A DNA stretch of 64,000 nt. It comes from Paraburkholderia phosphatilytica. Its GTDB lineage: Bacteria > Pseudomonadota > Gammaproteobacteria > Burkholderiales > Burkholderiaceae. The stretch covers positions 1 through 64,000 of the forward strand of contig NZ_QQOA01000024.1 of assembly GCF_003443895.1 (NCBI RefSeq). The letters run 5' to 3'. The translations under genes were made by a program, and so were the position numbers. The notes below the pieces were generated by a model. It was not told the DNA's origin and did not search any database. It was given only the letters and a program-made list of their open reading frames with translations. This document shows, piece after piece, positions 63,081 to 64,000 of this stretch. The stretch's first letter is position 1. The number at the start of each line of letters is the position of its first letter.

Positions 63081-63337
63081 GGGAACACCGTACGCAGCGC
63101 CGATTGCGCGAACTGCATCACCGCGGACGCGCCCCACGGGGCGGCGACGATGATCACCACGGTCACGATCAGGAACTTGAGACCGTGCGAAATGCTCGTG
63201 TCCTGCAGCGACGTGACGGCCTGAATGAACGAGATCAAGAGCCCCGCCGCGGCCGCGACACCCACCGCGGGCAGCGAGACGAGCAGGCACAGCGTGAGCG
63301 CGTTGGTTGTCAGGTGTGTGATTGCATCGGCGTCCAT
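63077..63337 (-). CDS. sctS: SctS/HrcS export apparatus protein
   Basis: An 86-residue protein with two membrane hairpin helices and the conserved SLPAVGVAAAAGLLISFIQA, then VTSLQDTSISHGLKFLIV. It is a core part of the export gate with SctR, SctT, SctU and SctV. Four bases separate it from sctR. Confidence 0.95.
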   Translation of the reverse strand: MDADAITHLTTNALTLCLLVSLPAVGVAAAAGLLISFIQAVTSLQDTSISHGLKFLIVTVVIIVAAPWGASAVMQFAQSALRTVFP

Positions 63338-63340
63338 GGG

Positions 63341-63988
63341 TCACCTATAAGTCGAGACGAGGCCGTGAATGAGCGTGGACCAGCCGTCCATCGATACGAA
63401 CAGCAGCAGCTTGAATGGAATCGCGACGTTGGTCGGCGTGACCTGCGAGAGGCCGAGCGCCATCAGCAGGTTCGCGATGATCAGGTCGATCGCGACGAAC
63501 GCGAGATACAGCAGAAAGCCGATGCGGAACGCGGCGGTCAGCTCGGTCAGCGTGAACGCAGGCGCGAGCACGATCAGGTCGTCGGGCTTCAGTTCCGCGG
63601 CTTTGTCCGCCGGCCAGATCTGCTGCGCGGAGCGCATGAAGAAGGCCTTTTCGCGCTCGGCGGTGTGCTTGATCAGGAACTGGCGGAACGGCTCGCGCGC
63701 CGCGTCGAAGATCGGCATCACCTGGCTCGTCGGCGACTGCTCGCTGGACAGCTGTGCGCGATGCACGGCCTCCATGCCGACCGGCGCCATCACGAAGCAC
63801 GTGACGATCATCGCGATGCCGTTGAGCACGGTGCTGGGCGGCACCTGCTGCACGCCGAGCGCGTTGCGCAGCAGGCCGAGCACGACGACGATCTTCGTGT
63901 AGGAGGTCACTACCATCGCGGCGAACGGCAGCAGGCCGAACGCGAGCAGGGCGACGAGCAGGGACGCGACGTCAAGATTGCCGTTCAT
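63341..63988 (-). CDS. sctR: SctR/HrcR export apparatus protein
   Basis: A 215-residue polytopic protein of the FliP/SctR family. The hallmarks are FAAMVVTSYTKIVVVLGLLR, then NALGVQQVPPSTVLNGIAMI, and, near the C-terminus, FRIGFLLYLAFVAIDLIIAN, then LLMALGLSQVTPTNVAIPFK. It forms the inner-membrane export gate. The ATG overlaps the upstream reading frame by 4 nt. Confidence 0.96.
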   Translation of the reverse strand: MNGNLDVASLLVALLAFGLLPFAAMVVTSYTKIVVVLGLLRNALGVQQVPPSTVLNGIAMIVTCFVMAPVGMEAVHRAQLSSEQSPTSQVMPIFDAAREPFRQFLIKHTAEREKAFFMRSAQQIWPADKAAELKPDDLIVLAPAFTLTELTAAFRIGFLLYLAFVAIDLIIANLLMALGLSQVTPTNVAIPFKLLLFVSMDGWSTLIHGLVSTYR

Positions 63989-64000
63989 CGCTCGCCGCCA
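63985..64000 (-). CDS. 3' tip of sctQ/hrcQ (partial)
   Basis: The last codons before the sctR start read G-G-E-R-stop with a TGA at 63987-63985 overlapping the sctR ATG. In Xanthomonas-like clusters the gene here is hrcQ, the cytoplasmic-ring component. Only five codons are visible, so the call is positional. Confidence 0.4.

Overview
The window looks like a Burkholderiaceae replicon (Burkholderia/Paraburkholderia type). The evidence is high-GC coding, a Xanthomonas-like hrp type III secretion (T3SS) gene order, HrpB/HrpX-type promoters, and IS66, IS701 and IS5 family elements. Genus and replicon type cannot be fixed. No replication, partition, integrase, tRNA or rRNA gene was recognised.

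Layout. (1) 1-8.9 kb: an ArgP-like LysR regulator; a nested insertion (an IS66-family element with exact 8-bp duplications inside an IS701-family transposase gene, itself flanked by CTAG); a desaturase/transporter pair; an ACT-domain protein. (2) 9-28.1 kb: a conjugation module, all on the + strand and mostly overlapping start to stop: AlpA-like regulator, TrbM-like protein, VirB1-2-3-4-6-5-7-8-9-10-11, a coupling protein split into two ORFs, a primase-like protein, an LPD7 protein, a relaxosome accessory protein and a MOBP-type relaxase. (3) 28.1-31.6 kb: small accessory genes, an XRE regulator behind a perfect palindrome, and a decayed alcohol dehydrogenase. (4) 31.6-59.3 kb: mostly candidate type III effectors and T3SS accessory genes: two ankyrin proteins, a protein with helical repeats plus a deaminase-like domain, an HpaH-type transglycosylase, a four-repeat HrpK-like protein, a subtilase, a 1373-aa protein, and a run of small secreted-looking proteins. 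(5) 59.4-64 kb: the hrpD/hrpE operon region (sctQ tail, sctR, sctS, hpaA, sctD, hrpD6-like, hrpE-like pilin, hpaB) with an inverted second copy of the pilin gene.

How it fits together. I found five exact PIP boxes (TTCGC-N15-TTCGC) and two one-mismatch versions that still match TTCG-N16-TTCG. Each has a plausible -10 element 31 or 32 nt downstream, so much of 36-60 kb looks like one HrpB/HrpX regulon. One of these promoters, for the hpaH-like gene, has been cut between PIP box and -10 by an IS5-family element. That IS carries an ORF-less group II intron inside its left terminal repeat, and the intron's EBS1 and EBS2 match the IS sequence. The least familiar gene is 37050-39305: NLS-like basic patches, four helical repeats, and a HAE...PCxxC deaminase signature.

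All family assignments come from reading motifs and gene order; no database search was possible.
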